A stretch of 64,000 nucleotides of DNA, from the NCBI GenBank assembly GCA_019916065.1, contig CM034233.1, forward strand, positions 36,868,862-36,932,861, written 5' to 3'. The notes beneath the pieces were generated by a model. That model was given only the letters and a program-made list of their open reading frames with translations. It was not told where the DNA came from and did not search any database. How positions within the stretch are numbered: position 1 is the stretch's first letter; the number at the start of each line of letters is the position of its first letter. The translations under genes were made by a program, and so were the position numbers. This DNA comes from Vitellaria paradoxa. Taxonomy: Eukaryota > Streptophyta > Magnoliopsida > Ericales > Sapotaceae. Of the stretch, positions 1-11,553 are shown in pieces.

Positions 1-14
1 TAGTTAAAGGATAG

Positions 15-2012
15 GAAGAACTGACCCATAAAGTTGACGAAAGAATTGAACAAAAGTCAATTCAGACATGGACTAAAACTGAGCAAGAGAGTTCGGAGTG
101 GAACTTTAAAGCCTTGAGTGCCATATTTTCTGCAGTTTGCCCTAATGAATTCTGCCGCATCTCAAGTTGTACGAGTATCCGAAAAGCGTGGTTAATTCTG
201 CAAAGTACACATAAAGGGAACGAACAAGTCAAAACCAGCAAGCTTCAAAAACTCATTTCTGAGTTTGAGGGACTAAGGATGAATGAAGACGAAAGGTTTG
301 ATGATTTTTATGTCCGGCTTAATCACATTGTTAATTCCTGCCACGACCTTGGAGAACCAATTCCAGAATACAAAGTGGTACATAAAATTTTACGTTCTCT
401 TCCACGAGTGTTTGATTCTAAGGTCACAGCAGTAGAAGAAGTCAGAGATGTGAACTCCATGAAAATAGAAGACCTTATACGATCCTTGCAAACGTTTGAA
501 GCAAATATGGTGAAACCTCGCAACGTGTCAAAATGTATTGCTTTAAAGACAGTGGAAGAAGAAAATGATGAAAAAGAGTCGGATAAAGAAATGGCGCTTG
601 TGGCTAAATGATTCGTGAGATACATGAGAAAAAAGGACTTGTTCAACAGGAATAACAAGAATGAGTCACAATCTCATGAAAAAGGAAAGAAAATCAAGAA
701 GATTGAATCTGGGGAAGAAAACAAAGAGAACAAGGTCAAGTGTTTTGAGTGTCACGGATATGGACATTTTGCTCAATACTGTGCAAACAAAAAGATGAAA
801 AAGAAGCAAGTCAAAGTCATGAACGCTACATTAGATGATGAATCCAGTTCAGATGAATCATCTTCATCAGCATCATCAAATGATGAAGGTAATTTTGTTG
901 CTTTTATTGCGTCTCACTCTTCGTCTGCAGGGACAGCTTCTGGATCTCAAAGCGATACTGATATATCAAATCATGAAGATGATGATTCTAAGGATGAATT
1001 CAACAATGATTTGCAAGTAGCATATGATGCTTTAATTGTTGACTACAGTAAGGTGAAGAAACAAAGACAAGCCCAACATACCCGAAACTGTAAACTTCGA
1101 AGTGAACGAGATTCCTTGAAGATAGAGAATGAAAAGCTCACAGGTGAAATGTCTATTTTGGAATCTGACAAAACTTCTTAGTCTCATAGTGCAGAAAAGT
1201 TCAAAGAAAAACTTGAAGAAAAGAATAAAAAGATTGATGAATTGGAGAAAGATGTTGGAGAACTTCAGGATGAGATCAGTAAACTGAAAGAGAAGATCAA
1301 GAGTGATGAAAAGATAATTGAAAGAATGAACTACAGTTCTCAAAAGTTAGAAGAAATTTGGAGCCAACAACGAACACATGGAGACAAAGCAGGCTTAGGC
1401 TACACTGGAGGGAAAAGTACAATTGTTTCATCATCATCAGCACCTTCAGTAGTAGTAAAGGTTGTTTCAAAACCTGCAGCCAATCCTAAGACCTTCCCTA
1501 AGTCTGCTGCACCACCAAAGAAGAGTTTTGAAAAGAATAAACACTATCAGCATCCTCCTCACATAGTGAAAGGTACGTATTTTGCTAGATCCCAATCCCT
1601 TGTACCTGTTTGTCACCATTGTGGAATCAAAGGTCATATACACCCAAACTGTCACAAACTCTATGGTCTTCCTTTAAACTATGTTAAAAATTTTTCAAAA
1701 AACCCTGAGCCCAAAGTCCATGTGAAGAATAAATTTCAAGTGTTTTCAAAATTTTCAGAAGATTATTACAAAAACTCACGTCCTTTTCAAAAACAAAACA
1801 GTCCAATATTTCGAAGAGGTACAAATTTCAAATTTGTTGAGAAAAAGAATTTTTATAAAAGTAAAAAACGTGAGGAAAAACCTGTCAAGACAATTGGTCT
1901 TAAAACTAGAGCTATTTGGATTAGAAAGTCAGATTTAAATTGTTTTGTTTCACAAAATGCCCTTCACTTTGAGTCTCTAAGAAAATTTGTAGGTATTTGT
2001 GCACACCATTGA
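15..2012 (+). pseudogene. gag: copia gag polyprotein, two in-frame stops, 5' end uncertain
   Basis: Capsid/nucleocapsid protein of a Sirevirus-like copia element. One reading frame runs from 15 to 2012, broken only by stops at 609-611 (TGA) and 1179-1181 (TAG), with no frameshift. Domains in order: UBN2-type gag domain (about 60-530); a Lys/Glu-rich linker; a CCHC zinc knuckle at 741-782 beginning CFECHGYGH; an acidic Ser/Asp-rich stretch (about 830-1010); a coiled coil rich in Lys/Glu (about 1020-1370); a second CCHC knuckle at 1611-1652 beginning CHHCGIKGH. The frame then carries a short motif, IWIRKSDL, that in relatives precedes the protease, and ends. A TAG at 12-14 lies upstream in the same frame; whether the true start is left of the window is unknown. 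Both premature stops can be explained by single C-to-T changes. Family placement rests on domain order recognised by eye. Confidence 0.85.
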
Positions 2013-3163
2013 AATCTAAAAGATAAGTTAGAAGTTCATTGATTAAGTTGAAAATATTTTATGACTTCTATACTGTTACCTGTACATTAAATCTTCCAAA
2101 TTCATCGATTTCAATGAGTTCATAATTTTCGCATTCCTTGTAAATTGATACGAAGTGTTTTGGTGAATTTTGTCATAATTTTGAAGTGCTTCCTATTACA
2201 CTTGACTGTACATGCATATATCTCTTTCTCTTCTTTTCCACGAATCAAGGGTTATTGTTTGATGTGTTTAAAAATGTTGAGGAGCCTGATATGTGCATAT
2301 CAAAGTTATGCATCATAAAAAAAAAAAAAACCTTGGAAAGGGATACCGGTGGGACCAGTGAGAAGCCCCTTAATGACTCGTTGATTGTTAAGGGAATAGC
2401 TACCTACCCATAAGCGTGTGAAAGCCACCAAGTGTTAAAAAAATTAATAAAAAGGAGGACAATTGGCTCTCAATTCATTTGGTACATCAAATTTAACTTT
2501 TTGAGTCGATGATTTGTTTGAGGGGAGCCTATATGTATATTATAGTCAAAAACTCACACGTGCACAAGCATTTGTTCAATTTTATGACTTATTTCACCTC
2601 CTAACACAAAATTGAAGATTTTCTTGGAAAACCATAATGTGAATCATTGATTTTATGGAAGGTGAGAGATTGATGTACATGCATTGGTATACTGGAATTA
2701 AAGTTTTTTTTTGACATTTTTTAGTGAATTCTTCTACTGTCTCTTTTTAGTTTTGATTGTCTGTGTCCAAATCTACACTTACACGTATTTTCCCGAGATC
2801 CTCGTAGGCAGGGCGTAGGAGATCCTCCCTCACATTATTCTGATGTCACACTTAGAAGAGGTCGTGTCATGTATGCCATACTCATGGGTCTTCGGTTTGA
2901 TCTTGCCTTATTCCTCTTCCTTAATTTTGTGTGCTTGTCATTTCCATATCAAAAAAAGGAGAGTCATTTCAGAGGTTATATATGTAATATGTGAACTTGT
3001 TTCGGCTATGGCATGATATATTATGTATTATGTGCTCAGTGTGTTAGTTTGGTAATGATATTATTGATCATTTCTATATCACCACATGGTGCCTTGATGT
3101 GTGTGTTCAGTACGTGTAGAATTGAGCAGATTTTAAAATTTAACTTAAGTTTTGATATGGAAT
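2013..3163 (+). other. copia 3' internal region, possible env-like remnant
   Basis: No intact gene. About 2830-2960 is an open stretch reading SDVTLRRGRVMYAI followed by a hydrophobic segment. It resembles the segment around 51120-51200 of element C's env-like ORF, where a similar pattern of basic residues, MYAI, Gly and Asp-Leu is seen. Sireviruses often carry an extra ORF between pol and the 3' LTR, so this may be its remnant. The rest is AT-rich untranslated sequence. Confidence 0.35.
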
Positions 3164-3178
3164 TGCCAAGGGGGAGAT
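3164..3178 (+). promoter_or_regulatory. polypurine tract of copia element
   Basis: The purine run CCAAGGGGGAGAT lies directly before TGTAAAG, the first bases of the 3' LTR. This is the normal site for plus-strand priming in copia elements. Confidence 0.85.
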
Positions 3179-4043
3179 TGTAAAGTCTTGTGGCAAATCC
3201 AATCAAAATCTTAGTTAAATTAGGAATGCTATTAAAGTTTCCTAAAGTGATACAAATTGAAGATTTGAAGAATTCTGAACAATTAAGGAGTAAAATGAAT
3301 TAGGTTGACCAAGATTTTGAAGAATTATAATTGGTGTGAAGGATTACAAAGCCTAATGGGATTCGAACACAGCTTTCTGGAACGTGGATGAAATTCCAGT
3401 GTACCTCGCAGGCACGGCGCGGGGAGCGCAGGTGCGCTCCAAGCACGCAGGCATCCCGCAGGGAGCGCACGGGTGCGCCAAGGTGTCCCAAAAATTCCAG
3501 TGAGGTCCGCAGGCAAGAGGATGGGAGAGCAAGGCTGCGCCAATATTATTTCCTAAAGCAGAAAAATTCCAATGCAGGTCGCAGGCTGGAGGATGGGAGC
3601 ACGAGGGATCGAGCTACGAATATTTTGTCCGGATTTAATTTCCTATTTTGCCAAACTAGGGCAACTTTGTGTAACCCTATATATATGTGAAACCAACTCT
3701 GTAATTTGTGAGGTGTGGGAGAACATATTATAGGGATCTAGAGAAAGAGTCTTTGATTATTGAGAGCTTTCATGTTCTTTCTCTAAAGTCTTCTTGTATT
3801 TTTTTTCACTTTCTGTGTGAGGCAAAAAGCCTGCTTGTAGGGTTTATCGAGTGATTGGAGCAAGAGTGACGAAAGGATTCGTGTAAGTGATTCGTAGAGA
3901 GTCTGAGTAGAGTCTTGTAACCCGTTGATAGTGGGATTGTAAATAGAGGTTTTTCTCCCCGTGATAGGGTTTCCTCGTTATTCTCTTGTGTGATTACTTT
4001 CACTGTGTGTGTGATTGTGTGGGTTTGGAATTTTCATCAACCA
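3179..4043 (+). repeat. copia 3' LTR
   Basis: Starts TGTAAAGTCTTG right after the polypurine tract and ends near TTTTCATCAACCA, about 865 bp. It holds a GC-rich block (about 3401-3535) with repeated GCGC/GGAGCGCA words in otherwise AT-rich DNA, a TATA box at 3678-3687, and a T-rich stretch downstream. The short ORFs predicted inside it overlap one another on both strands and match nothing known. Its 3' end resembles that of the minus-strand solo LTR at 16203-17041 (CATCAAC). Confidence 0.8.
3678..3687 (+). promoter_or_regulatory. TATA box in copia LTR
   Basis: CTATATATATG lies about 500 bp into the LTR, just downstream of the GC-rich block, where the U3/R boundary of a copia LTR is expected. 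Confidence 0.5.
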
Positions 4044-4160
4044 ACTTTTTCGATGCAAATACTTGTTTAAAATTTTTATGTATCAAATTTATCAGTTAAA
4101 GTTTTTATAATTGTATTTGGGGTTTATATGTAATTGATAAGGATTATTTTATTTATCTTT
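4044..4160. other. short spacer between copia LTR and gypsy A
   Basis: AT-rich sequence with no recognisable feature. It should be the left flank of gypsy A's target and hence continuous with 13547 onward before A inserted. Confidence 0.5.
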
Positions 4161-4165
4161 ATATT
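4161..4165. repeat. target site duplication of gypsy A, left copy
   Basis: ATATT here is repeated at 13547-13551, immediately outside the two LTR ends. This is the 5-bp duplication expected for an LTR retrotransposon. Confidence 0.85.
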
Positions 4166-6123
4166 TGTAACAACCCTAAAATTTAAAATTTTTAATATTC
4201 ATATTATTTTGTTATATTATAACAAAAATTGATTTTAATACAAATATTTTTTAATATATATATATATATAAGCTATAAAATCTAATGGTCAAAAGTGACC
4301 ATGTGTACACCTTAGTTAGCTTGGAAATTCCATGAGAAGCCAAAAAAAAAAAACAAGAAAAAAAAAATTGAAGCTTCCTGGAAGTTTCACTTTGCTTGGC
4401 CACCAAGCATATGAGATATATATATGTGTGAATGGGTGTGTGTGTGTGTGTGTTATATGCTGGGAGAAGTGAACCGAAAGAGAAGAAAAAAAATAGAAGA
4501 GAGAGGAAATAAAGAGGAGAGAGAAAGAGGAGGGAGAAAATGAGGATTTAAGTTTAGGAATAATAAGGTTTTGGTATTTTTTACGTTGTGATCATCATGG
4601 CGGTGTCAGATCGTAATAATTCGGCCTAAATGAGAGATACAAAGGAGCAAAATTTTAAAGTTTTGGAATTTCTTCACCTTTTCTTTGGATTCGAGGTAGG
4701 GATTTAATGCATTTTATTTACATATATATGATATGAAAATATTTTGATAAATTTTTGTGTGATCATTTTGTATGAATGTAATTACATTTAGACTAGATTG
4801 TGTAAATTATGTCCAAACCAAAACACCAAAATATCACTGCAAAAAATGGAGCTCATTGGAATTAGAAAGAATTGTAGAAGAGAATATGCCAAAGCATATT
4901 CCATGAAAAGTTTCTAAAATTTTCCTTTAGCCCCAATAGTTTTATATAATTATGATTTCATCCCAAAAGTTTTACAAAATTTTAGTTTAACCCCTAAATT
5001 ACTAAAAAATTCAGTTTGACCCCAAACTTATTGAAAAATTACAAATTGGCCCCAAAGTTTGGAATAAATATAAAGTGGCCCCAAGGCTTTTTGAAATTAC
5101 GATTTTACCCCTAAAGTTATGCAAAATTATGATTTTGCCCTTAAAGTTGCAGTGTGATATTTATAGTTAAATTGCATGAAAAATGTGTAATTGAGAATGC
5201 TTAATTTTGAAATGTTTGAGTGATTTATTTTATTAACAGAGAATGATTATGAAAATGATGAAGTGATGTTGATGGTTGATTCTAATGAGCTGTTTTGTTA
5301 AGATGATAATAATGGAGATAAAGGAAATATGAACGATGTTGTGATTGTGGGGCTATAGATACTAAAACATAACAAGGGTACAGAGATTACCCTTGGGTTG
5401 AAAAACCCTAAACCTGCGCAGGGGTTGGTATTCATGCCAGTAGGTTAGTAGCCTACAACGATGATAATTATGGGGCTACTCGAGGCCATTAGGTCTGGAC
5501 TCGTAAACGATGATATTGTATAGTATCTGTCCCATGACTGTGATGATTGTGATGTGATGGCAAAGAGATGGATAAAAGATAACAATTGAATCATTTTTGA
5601 GATATATGTTGATGTATGTTTTGATGTTGGGATGTGAGACGATTTAAAATTCGTGAGTTATTGATATGAAATTTTTGCTAATCTGATTTTTGTGTGCATA
5701 TCATATATATTGTTATTATACATCATGGGCACAAGTGAATTAATGCTCACGTCCCTATAGATTCTTTTGCAGGTCATGAACCTGAGACTTCGGTGGGCCA
5801 TTATTGGAGTTACTTTGCATCGCTGTAACATTATTTAGAACTATAATATAATTTAGGGATTTGTTTGATACGATTATAAAGGCTTTGAGGCCTAAATCTC
5901 TACTATTAACTGAGGTGGTGACTGGAGCACTGTTGCCTAGTTACACCGAGGTTTCATTGTTATTAATTACTTTTAGTTATTAACAAAATCATTATTATTA
6001 TATAGCATAGATGTTTGCTCTAAGGTGGTGGTGCAACTTTGATTAGGGTAACAGATATTTTAGCACATGTTGTGTATGATTCTTTTACTCACTCCCCGAG
6101 TTTTGAAAAATTGAGGTGTTACA
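4166..6123 (+). repeat. gypsy A 5' LTR
   Basis: Begins TGTAACAACCC and ends GGTGTTACA, directly followed by the primer site. It contains a TG microsatellite (about 4434-4453), a run of near-repeats of the CCCCAAA type (about 4925-5140) spaced about every 40-60 bp, and a block around 5340-5530 that is also recognisable in the LTRs of element B. It matches 11554-13546 along its whole length. Confidence 0.92.
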
Positions 6124-6126
6124 AGT

Positions 6127-6138
6127 TGGTATCAGAGC
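6127..6138 (+). promoter_or_regulatory. primer binding site, gypsy A
   Basis: TGGTATCAGAGC lies three bases after the 5' LTR. It is complementary to the 3' end of plant initiator tRNA-Met, the usual primer of Del/Tekay-like elements. Confidence 0.9.
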
Positions 6139-8886
6139 CTAGGTTAGAATACCTAAAGGACAGTAGGAGTCTGGCATTATATGTTATATGCTTATAATTG
6201 AGATTTAGTTTTTTTGAAAATGAACTCATTGGTATCTTATGGTATAATTGGTAGTGTAAGTGGATAAAATTGGAAAAGCTATTAGAATAGTGACCTTTCT
6301 GGTAAAGGATATGAAAACTTATGAAATATCCTTAACTGATGATAAGTAAAGTCAGTGCATGAGCAAGTGGTGTAACCAGCGGTGGTTTGTTTGGCTTAGG
6401 CATAAGATGTAAATGATGTTTTGGTGGTAGTTCTAACATCAAGAATGATGGTTAGATATAGATGTAAATGTAGTAAAAAGGGTTTTAAATTTAAAGTTCA
6501 AAGCGCTTGAAAAGTCTAACACAGTGACTCAAGGATTTACTGAGATTGCATTTTTATTATTGAGTGATGTATAATTGTGAGATGATTTTAAAAGTAGTAA
6601 GGGTAATTGAAAGAGATTTAAATTTTGAAATGGATAAGTTAGCGACTTGATAAGCGGTGATGGACTATTATTATGGATTAGTGATGACTACCTTGACTGA
6701 TGATACCGTAATTTAGATTTGGAATAAAGAAAGAGTAATGTTACTTTCTCCATTAATGATATTAAGTGCATTGAAAAATCTTGTGTTCAAGTAGTTAATT
6801 TGAGGTTGAACGAAAAGGAGTCGTAGTTTTGTTTTCATGAATAATGTGTAGATTATGGAGGTGTTTCTTGGGAAAGAGTGGGGTTAATTTCCTTAAAGGT
6901 AGATTAACTTTTATTAAATTTTATGTCAGATGCCTCTCTCATTTCAATTGTGCCACATTCTACGATATTGTTTAAGTTTTAGAAGTTTAGAATTTAATCA
7001 AGTGATTTATGGGCCTATGGTTTCATCTAATATTTGGTGTTGAGATATTGATTATTTTTGTTAATATGAATGGTAAAAGGTTTAAGGTTTTGGGTAAATT
7101 AGAAGTTGTCAAATTAAGTGGTGATTAAGGATATGTATTTGTTATTGAATCGTCTTAATGGTTACGTGTTGAGAACAGCAAGTATAGGTTTTGTTTATTT
7201 GAGATAAAGTTTGGGGTTAGGTGGTAAATTGGTTAAGTAATTACGATGGATCCTCCAAAGGTTTTAGTTATATTAGTTAAGTATGTCTGAGGTTATATTT
7301 GATATCCAAGCTTTGTGAATTTGGTGGGCAACTACTACTGTTATATTTAAGATGCCCCTCAATTGATAAAATTATTAATTTGACTAATCTAGGAAAGAGT
7401 TAGAAATTTGGTAAGGTAAAGTTTTTAAGAACATTTTATAAGCCGAGACATAGGTTGACTGAAGCTCTATGTTGGTTATTCTTACCCGTGGAAGGATTAC
7501 TCTAGATATTGTGATGGGTTACGAGAAAAAAATTTAGGTTGTGTGCTAATGCATAATGGTCAAATGACGATGTAAATTGAGATAGTTGAAATCACATGAG
7601 AAGGATAACCTGTACTTGATTTAAAATTAACTGTAATAGTGTTAATTGACTACAATAGTGTTGCATTGAAGTCTTGAGGGTGTTTAAAATACAAGAATTC
7701 TAAAGTTATTGGTATATACAATGTGATTTGACCCTGAGAAAATGTCGTTGGATGGACTACTAGAAATATTATGATCTTAAATTCTTCAATGTTATTTGGG
7801 TGATGCCTATATAATGGCTGATACTTTAAGTAAGAGGATAAGAAGTTTGGTTGTACTAGAGTTGCTTTCAGTAAAGTTTTTAAGAGAATGTTTGTGATTT
7901 TGAGGTTCTTTGGGACGAGAATTATAATAATAGAATAATAAATTTTTAGAGATGAAGTTATTCAAGAATGGTATTGATCATGTGGACTAGGAGTTATTGG
8001 GTTCCAAGTGTGGGACTAGTTTTATTAGAAAATACAGTACTGCCAATTTTCTAGCTAAAGTGTTGAGTACAAAAGTGTAGTCATAAATGGATAGTTAAGA
8101 TACAAGAACAAAGTGATTGTACTTGATGAGTATGGACTTCGAGGAGTAGAGGTTCGGGAGTTTTATCATTCGAGATTTTGGCACATCTTGATGGCATTGA
8201 AAATATATATATATATATATATATATATTGGAAATTGTAGCAAATTAAGGAGATTATTAAGGGAATTAATAATGAATATTGGGGATTGATTTGTGTACTC
8301 GTAATAACTATAAGTGATTGATAATTGATATGATGAGTGGGAGCTAAAATTTATATAGGTGATAAATTGTGAAACTCAGAGTGTTGATTAATCCAGTTAT
8401 ACTTAGTCAGATTATTTGTTATATAATGAATATCGAGGCTTTATATGAGTAATAGAGAGCAGAAGAAATTAGAACATTTTGAAGAATATTCGAAAGTCCT
8501 GACCAAGAATTTGAAGATTATTTGAAGGTATTAATTATACCAGACATATCATACTTACTAGGCTTTGAGATGATTAATTCGGATTTATACCATTAGTTGA
8601 TTAGATGTTCTGATATAATCAATTTAAGTGCAATGATGCTTTGATTTACCTTAAGTATAATTAGAATTGAGAATTCTATTCTGAATATACAGACAAGTAA
8701 AGGGTTATAGTAATAAGAAAGAAATAAAAATTGATAATCAAGGGATTTGTGATTTAATTTAGTCCAAAAATTTATGATATAATGTCATAAGGATTGTGAT
8801 TCTATACAAGTAATTGTAAAGATTGATTTCTATTATTTGATTCATACATCTATTTTAGTTGAAAGGATCATTGGTATTTTCAAAAA
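6139..8886 (+). other. gypsy A internal region without recognisable gag
   Basis: About 2.7 kb with no ORF above 60 codons. Phrases throughout it are recognisably similar to 31692-34700 in element B, in the same order, so it is shared family sequence rather than random filler. No gag domain or zinc knuckle is visible. A stretch near 7800-7846 reads like the end of a gypsy RNase H (MADTLSKR), out of its expected order. An AT microsatellite lies at about 8202-8228. Confidence 0.6.
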
Positions 8887-9860
8887 GTGATTTAATATTT
8901 GAGTATCACTAGTGGAGAGTGAGGCAAGAGGACATTTTTGAGAAAAAAAAAATAGCATTCAAGACTCGATATGGTCATTACAAGTTTCTAGTAATCCATT
9001 TAGATTGACTAACGCTTCAACTGTATCTATAGATTTAACGAACATAATGTTTTGAGATTACCTAGACAAAGTTGTAGTTGTATTCATTGATAATGTGCTA
9101 GTGTACTCTAAATGAGATGAGGAAAATGAAAGACATTTGAGGATAGTATTGCAAACCTTAAAAGAGCATTAATTGTATGCCAATCCAAGTAAGTGTAAAT
9201 TTTGGCTTAAAAAGGTAAAACTTCTTAGACACGTGATTTCGGAGAAAGGAGTGGTGGTGGATTTGTCTAAGGTTAAGATTGTTTTAGAATGGTTAAGATA
9301 AAAAACTGTATTTGAAATTCGTAGTTTTCTGGATTTGGCAAATTACTATTGAAGATTCATACTTGATATTTCTAGGTTAGCCACTCCTTTGACTAGACTC
9401 ACCCAAAAGCGAATTAAGTTTGGTTGGAGTGATGACTGTAAGAAATCATTTCAAGAACTCAAGAGGAGATTAATTATTACACCAGTTTGATAATTTCAGA
9501 AAGGGGTGAAGGCTATTCAATTTATTGTGATGCCTCAAGAAAGGATTAGGATGTTTACTGATGCAAAAAAAGAGAAGGGTAGTGACTTATGGCTCTAGGC
9601 AGTTGAAGACTCATGAGCAGAATTACCCAAGTTATGATTTAGAGTTGATAGCAGTAATTTTTGGACTAAAATCTTGAAGGCATTATTTGTATGGTAAAAA
9701 ATTTGAAGTATTTTTTAGATCATAAAAGTTTGAAGTACATCTTTACACAGAAAGATTTGAAGGTGGATAAAATACGTGGAATATTATAATTTGGAATTAC
9801 AGTATCACCCAGGTAAAGCTAATGTAGCTACTAACGATCTTAGTAGAAAAGTTTGTTGCA
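8887..9860 (+). pseudogene. pol: gypsy A reverse transcriptase-RNase H remnant
   Basis: Decayed polymerase domains of a Ty3/gypsy element. Recognisable in order: TRYGHYKFL (palm region, about 8963), the catalytic region VVVFIDNVLVYSK (about 9074-9112, normal FIDD changed to FIDN), CKFWL (about 9196), VISEKGVVVD (about 9232), the FLGLAGYYRRF-like segment reduced to FLDLANYY followed by a stop (about 9325), WSDDCKKSFQELK (about 9424), then the RNase H segment with YCDAS (about 9516) and the QYHPGKANV-like end (about 9798-9850). At least five stops fall in the first 430 bases, plus frame changes, so no protein can be made. Several stops are consistent with CGA-to-TGA or CAA-to-TAA changes. Confidence 0.85.
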
Positions 9861-11540
9861 ATTTTGCTTGTGTTGTTGCTGGAGAATGGGAGATGATGGA
9901 AAAAATTAAAGGTGTTTGACCTTGAATATAGGAATGAAAATAAACAGGGTATTTAATGATTATCTAGACAAGTTGTAGAAGTGTGTATGTTCTTAAGTTA
10001 CTTGTATGCTGAATTTTGATTAAGTCAGGATTATTTGTGGAAGTTTGGGATGAAGTTAATGTGGTATGTAGATATATATGTGTGTAGAGTGGAAAAGAGA
10101 AAGAGGGGTATTGAATGGTGGATTGGTGACTTTCATGTGTTTGATAATAGATTATGTTGAAACTTAAATTGATAGTGCTGCATATTCGGTAAGAGAAATA
10201 TTAATTTACCAACTAGTTTATGGTGCATATACGAGAATATCAAGCTAGGAGAAGAAGAGGACTCCTGGTTGAAAGAATTACTTGGGTTTAGTTTGGTAAA
10301 AGCCAGAAGCTAATAGGGGAGTCTAGTTGCAGTTATGAGCACGGAATAGGATAAATATGTAGAAAAAAAGGGGTTTTGAAATGGAATAAATAGCTTACTA
10401 TGTTTATTTGTTAGTATCCCTATTTTCAGGTTATTAATTATGTTGTGGATAATATGAGAAATTGTGGTTAGAATTTGTGAATTTTAATTAGTGTCTAATG
10501 AGTTGGGTTGGATTGGACGATTGATAAATTAATTGAGTTTAATGTGAGTATGCAAATATGTGATCGAGAAAAACTAAAAGTGAAACTGTACTTGAGAATC
10601 AGAGGGTTAGGAATAAAAATGAAAGTTACAAAGTTAGAATTGATAGAAGATTTGTGAATTAACTTGGTTAGCAACTATGCTTGACTGGATACTTATTATA
10701 CTTAAATATGATATACTTAGTGCTGTTTTTATGTGGTCAAAATGATTCTGTGGTGACCTTTGATGTTTGGTGTTAACTATGTATTCGGTATGTTACTTAT
10801 TTGGTTCATAGTAAACTTTGATCGAATGGACTTGGGGTTTCAGTTGGAAAGACTAAATGCTAAGGTTACGTATTTCAAGGTTTAGATCCATGGGAGAAAT
10901 TAGAAATAAAATAAAGAAGTAACATTTTAGGGTAATGATAAATTCGGTATAAGTATGTTATGCTAAGAGGATTTGAAAAATAAAGTACTTCAAGATCATC
11001 ATTCATGATTAATTGAAAATATTGACAAAGTGATTGGTAATGGCGGATGATGAATTAAATAAGAATTTCTGATGAAAGAAGAGGATATTAAATAATGTGA
11101 TAAAGTGGAAGAAAACCCTGAAAATGGGGGTGCTGTGTTATAGATGTGTAATAGCGGAAGTGTTAACTTTTGTTATCTTGGCCTTATGATCAAGGGACAA
11201 TGCCGCATGTGCGGTGTGTTGATACATTGGTATGTTGAAATGAGGGTGTGAAAAGAACTATTATTAAAGAAGAAGTGTGGATATAAATCGGAAGACTAAG
11301 TGTAACATTGGAACAATTCGAATAGGTATGTCATGATAGTGCGATATAGGATAGGGGTGTGAAATGATCTGAGTAATATTTAATGAGTTAATTTTAATAA
11401 TCCTGCTCATGCTATAAGTATCATGGTATTTAAGAGTTACTCAGAAGCATGAATCTAAGGTATGAAGGAAATATCCACAATTGCTTTCTTAGAGTAATGT
11501 TTGTGCTGATTGTCTCAAATTTCGAGGACGAAATTTTTAT
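9861..11540 (+). other. gypsy A 3' internal region, weak integrase remnant
   Basis: No ORF of note. About 10171-10240 reads SAAYSVREILIYQLVYG, which weakly resembles the integrase core segment before the second catalytic Asp in Del-like elements. The last coding trace, about 11518-11536 (TTCGAGGACGAAATTTT), is the NFEDEI-like end commonly found at the tail of Del/Tekay pol; the same words stand at 36251-36267 in element B. Confidence 0.45.
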
Positions 11541-11553
11541 AAGGAGGGGAGGG
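11541..11553 (+). promoter_or_regulatory. polypurine tract, gypsy A
   Basis: AAGGAGGGGAGGG directly precedes the 3' LTR. Confidence 0.9.

Larger units (their letters stand above)
1..4043 (+). mobile_element. Sirevirus-like Ty1/copia element, right part, pol missing
   Basis: The window opens inside a copia retrotransposon: gag remnant, untranslated or env-like region, polypurine tract, then 3' LTR. The gag architecture (UBN2-type gag domain, CCHC knuckle, acidic Ser/Asp stretch, coiled coil, second CCHC knuckle) is what Sirevirus (SIRE/Maximus) gags show. Protease, integrase, reverse transcriptase and RNase H are absent: the reading frame stops shortly after the second knuckle and only about 1.15 kb separates it from the polypurine tract. 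It is therefore an internally deleted derivative. The 5' LTR lies left of the window, so no target duplication can be tested. The right end is uncertain by a few bases (CA at 4036, 4039 or 4043). Confidence 0.8.

Noticed and set aside
3300..3690. Overlapping ORFs on both strands in the copia LTR
   Set aside because: Produced by the GC-rich block; they overlap in three frames and resemble nothing known.
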